Assembly: GCA_030916975.1 (NCBI GenBank)
Contig: JAUPVO010000039.1
Span: 1 to 8,241 of the forward strand
Direction: 5' to 3'
From: Patescibacteria group bacterium
GTDB taxonomy: Bacteria > Patescibacteriota > Minisyncoccia > Phycocordibacterales > UBA5272
DNA: 8,241 bases
Below, in pieces: positions 6,170 through 8,241 of this stretch. The translations under genes were made by a program, and so were the position numbers. The stretch's first letter is position 1; every line of letters starts with the position of its first letter. Under the pieces are notes generated by a model, which was not told where the DNA came from, searched no databases, and was given only the letters and a program-made list of their open reading frames with translations.

Positions 6170-7666
6170 TTATTTCCTATACTCTCTATTGAAAGTTGTT
6201 ATGATATCGAGTAACTCTTTTTCTATATTTTCGTCCCAAGTGGAATTTAATTTATTTAAAAACTCTTTGTGGTATTTGTTAATATCCTCTTGAAAATCTT
6301 TTTCCCATTGCACTATATCTTTTACTTCTATATCATCTAACAAACCATTGTTCACCGCATAAATAGATGCAACTTGATTAGCTACTGGCATTGGAGAATT
6401 GTTTTTTTGTTTTAGTATTTCCACTGTTCTTTTTCCTCTTTCAAGTGTTGCTTTGGTAGCAGGATCGAGATCTGAATCGAATTGAGAAAAACTTTCAAGC
6501 TCTCTAAATTGTGCTAGAGATAACTTCATAGATCCGGCATTTTTCTTCATAGTTTTAGATTGAGCTGCACCACCAACACGTGACACTGATAATCCAACAT
6601 CAACCGCAGGTCTAATACCTTTATAAAATAACCCTGAATCAGTAAAAATCTGACCATCAGTGATAGAGATTACATTAGTTGGTATAAAACCAGATATGTC
6701 TCCTGCTTGTGTCTCAATGATTGGTAAAGCTGTAATAGAACCTCCTCCATTCTCTTTATTAAGTCTACAAGCTCTTTCAAGTAATCTAGAATGTAAATAA
6801 AAAACATCTCCAGGATAAGCTTCACGACCTGACGGGCGCTTCAAAAGCAATGACATCTCGCGATAAGCAATGGCATGTTTAGTTAAGTCATCGTATACAA
6901 CAAGAACATCTTTGCCTTGCTTCATAAAATACTCTGCTATAGCTGATCCTGTATATGGAGCCAAATATGACTTAGTCGCACCTTGTGACACTCCAGCAAG
7001 AACTACTATTGTGTATTTCATTGCGTCTTTACTTTTTAACTCTTCTACTATCTGAGCTATTTTTGATTCCTTTTGACCAATTGCAACATATACACATATT
7101 ACATCATTGTCTTTTTGATTAACTATTGTGTCTATGGCTATGGTAGTTTTACCTGTTTGTCTGTCACCAATAATCAGTTCACGCTGCCCTCTTCCCACTG
7201 GAACTAAAGCGTCTACTGCTTTTAATCCAGTTTGCATGGGAACATTTACTGGCTCACGAGCCATAACTCCAGGGGCAATCTTTTCTATTTCTTCATAATG
7301 ATTGGAATTGATTGGTTCACCACCATCTAAAACTTTCATCAGTGGGTCAACTACTCTTCCAAGCACAGTATCATCAACAGGTACAGACAGAATCTTCTTG
7401 GTTCTTGTCACTTTCTCTCCTTCCATAACCTTATCTGCTCCATCAATAATCACGGCTCCAACACTATCTGTTTCCAGATTAAATGCAATACCTTTAGCAC
7501 CTGATTCAAAATCTAACATTTCCATACTAGCAACATCCTTAAGGCCAAGAACAGTGGCTATACCGTCATAGACCTTGGCAACTGTTCCAGACTCTTTGAT
7601 CTCAACATTTAAACTAAGTCCGTCGATCATTTTCTCTATTTCATTTTGAATTTTTTGTATTGACAT
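6170..7666 (-). CDS. atpA: ATP synthase F1 subunit alpha
   Basis: This 498-residue subunit forms the alpha3beta3 hexamer of F1 with beta and carries the non-catalytic nucleotide site. The Walker A motif GDRQTGKT is at 167-174, a Walker B region VLVVYDDLTKHA at 254-265, and VSRVGGAAQ at 361-369 contains Arg363, the arginine finger that reaches into the catalytic site of the neighbouring beta. GDRQTGKT rather than the beta form (GGAGVGKT) and the SVSRVGG signature identify alpha and exclude beta, Rho or FliI. The N-terminal helix (SIQKIQNEIEKMIDGL) that docks on the delta subunit is retained. Length is close to the usual 500-515. It starts 17 bases after atpH and has no Shine-Dalgarno sequence. 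Confidence 0.98.
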   Translation of the reverse strand: MSIQKIQNEIEKMIDGLSLNVEIKESGTVAKVYDGIATVLGLKDVASMEMLDFESGAKGIAFNLETDSVGAVIIDGADKVMEGEKVTRTKKILSVPVDDTVLGRVVDPLMKVLDGGEPINSNHYEEIEKIAPGVMAREPVNVPMQTGLKAVDALVPVGRGQRELIIGDRQTGKTTIAIDTIVNQKDNDVICVYVAIGQKESKIAQIVEELKSKDAMKYTIVVLAGVSQGATKSYLAPYTGSAIAEYFMKQGKDVLVVYDDLTKHAIAYREMSLLLKRPSGREAYPGDVFYLHSRLLERACRLNKENGGGSITALPIIETQAGDISGFIPTNVISITDGQIFTDSGLFYKGIRPAVDVGLSVSRVGGAAQSKTMKKNAGSMKLSLAQFRELESFSQFDSDLDPATKATLERGKRTVEILKQKNNSPMPVANQVASIYAVNNGLLDDIEVKDIVQWEKDFQEDINKYHKEFLNKLNSTWDENIEKELLDIITTFNREYRK

Positions 7667-7683
7667 TTTTTGTGATTAAATAA

Positions 7684-8028
7684 TTAGTTGTTAAAATTTT
7701 TAAGTAAAGTTTCTATACTAGCATCGACTATACTATCTCTGCTATATATTTTATATCCAGCTATTATATTTTTGTTGATCTGATTCTTCTCTATTTTTAA
7801 ATCATATCTATTTTCTAGAGCTTTCAGAGTATCTTCATCTGCGTTAACCGATGTTTCTAAAACTACAGTAGAGTTCTTTATTTCTCTATTATTATATCTT
7901 TTTATTTTGGACAAAACATCTGGCAATAAATAATCGAGATCAAACTTATGCGCATAATCAAAAATGCTTTGCAAAGAAACTTTTTCTTTATTTTTAATTA
8001 TGTAATCTACTATAGTTTGAGAATTCAT
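7684..8028 (-). CDS. atpH: ATP synthase F1 subunit delta, shortened
   Basis: At 114 residues this is much shorter than usual delta/OSCP proteins (about 175-180). The C-terminal half is recognisable: STVVLETSVNADEDTLKALE (53-72) and NIIAGYKIYSRDSIVDASIETLL (87-109) match the conserved strand and helix that contact the b-subunit stalk, including the G-x-x-I and D-x-S-I pattern near the end. Only about 50 residues precede it, so most of the six-helix N-terminal domain that binds the alpha N-termini is missing. The start is firm: an in-frame TAA lies seven codons upstream and atpF occupies the sequence before it. Identification rests on this C-terminal pattern plus its position between atpF and atpA. 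Delta joins the stator stalk to the top of F1. Confidence 0.85.
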   Translation of the reverse strand: MNSQTIVDYIIKNKEKVSLQSIFDYAHKFDLDYLLPDVLSKIKRYNNREIKNSTVVLETSVNADEDTLKALENRYDLKIEKNQINKNIIAGYKIYSRDSIVDASIETLLKNFNN

Positions 8029-8042
8029 TTGTTTAAAGATTT

Positions 8043-8241
8043 TTAATTATTTTGTTTTGCAATAGACTGAATTATTTTATTATGAGTATCATTATCAGCA
8101 TTCCCTAATGTTTTGTTAAACATTTTTACGAGTAATTCTGGTGCTATTTTAGCAAAATCTTCTTCGACTTTGGTTGTAGCATTTTCAATTTTGTTCTGAA
8201 GATCGTTTTGCAAACTCAAAATACTTTCTTGAGAAGAGAAT
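8043..8241 (-). CDS. atpF: ATP synthase Fo subunit b, C-terminal part (5' end outside window)
   Basis: A minus-strand frame open from the right edge ends at TAA 8045-8043 and gives the last 65 residues. They form a polar, coiled-coil-like helix (SLQNDLQNKIENATTKVEEDFAK in overlapping heptads, about 9-31), then a short amphipathic segment (LLVKMFNKTLG) and a polar tail. This fits the C-terminal dimerisation and delta-binding region of subunit b, the peripheral stalk, whose membrane helix would lie beyond the right edge. Position immediately before atpH, 14 bases away, supports the call. The sequence alone is not diagnostic, because this region of b is poorly conserved. Confidence 0.75.
   Translation of the reverse strand, partial: FSSQESILSLQNDLQNKIENATTKVEEDFAKIAPELLVKMFNKTLGNADNDTHNKIIQSIAKQNN

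Noticed and set aside
6870..7571. Plus-strand open frames at 6870-7055 and 7302-7571
   Set aside because: Both are antisense to highly conserved atpA sequence and lack initiation signals.

Overview
The window is about 8.2 kb of AT-rich bacterial DNA carrying mostly housekeeping genes at high density. The gene set, the short valyl-tRNA synthetase, the shortened ATP synthase delta subunit and the near absence of Shine-Dalgarno sequences fit a reduced-genome bacterium of the Patescibacteria (candidate phyla radiation) type. This placement is an inference, because no rRNA or other decisive marker is present. None of the recognised genes contains an in-frame TGA and all visible stops are TAA or TAG, so the window gives no sign of the UGA-glycine code used by some members of that radiation.

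Layout, left to right. (1) 1-1209, minus strand: the N-terminal 403 residues of SufB, the iron-sulfur cluster scaffold, running off the left edge. (2) 1210-1305: a divergent intergenic region with a perfect 13-bp inverted repeat and, just before the next gene, the only strong ribosome binding site in the window. (3) 1306-1659, plus strand: a group of very small reading frames, namely a 51-residue hydrophobic membrane protein, then a 15-codon frame and a possible 49-residue frame, linked by TAATG junctions. (4) 1700-1741: a strong intrinsic terminator built on a perfect 36-bp palindrome. (5) 1813-3978, plus strand: valS, complete but without the usual C-terminal arm. (6) 3983-8241, minus strand: an apparent operon reading atpF (partial), atpH, atpA, atpG and then a 409-residue membrane-anchored protein with lysozyme-like sequence hints. 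It converges on valS with a gap of only 4 bp.

The F1Fo ATP synthase genes follow the usual F-H-A-G order, but the usual atpD and atpC do not follow atpG; the uncharacterised envelope protein takes their place. SufB and ValRS are independent housekeeping functions. I see no CRISPR array, transposase, integrase, tRNA or rRNA. The least ordinary parts are the small-ORF group at 1306-1659, the 409-residue protein ending the atp operon, and the half-size delta subunit.
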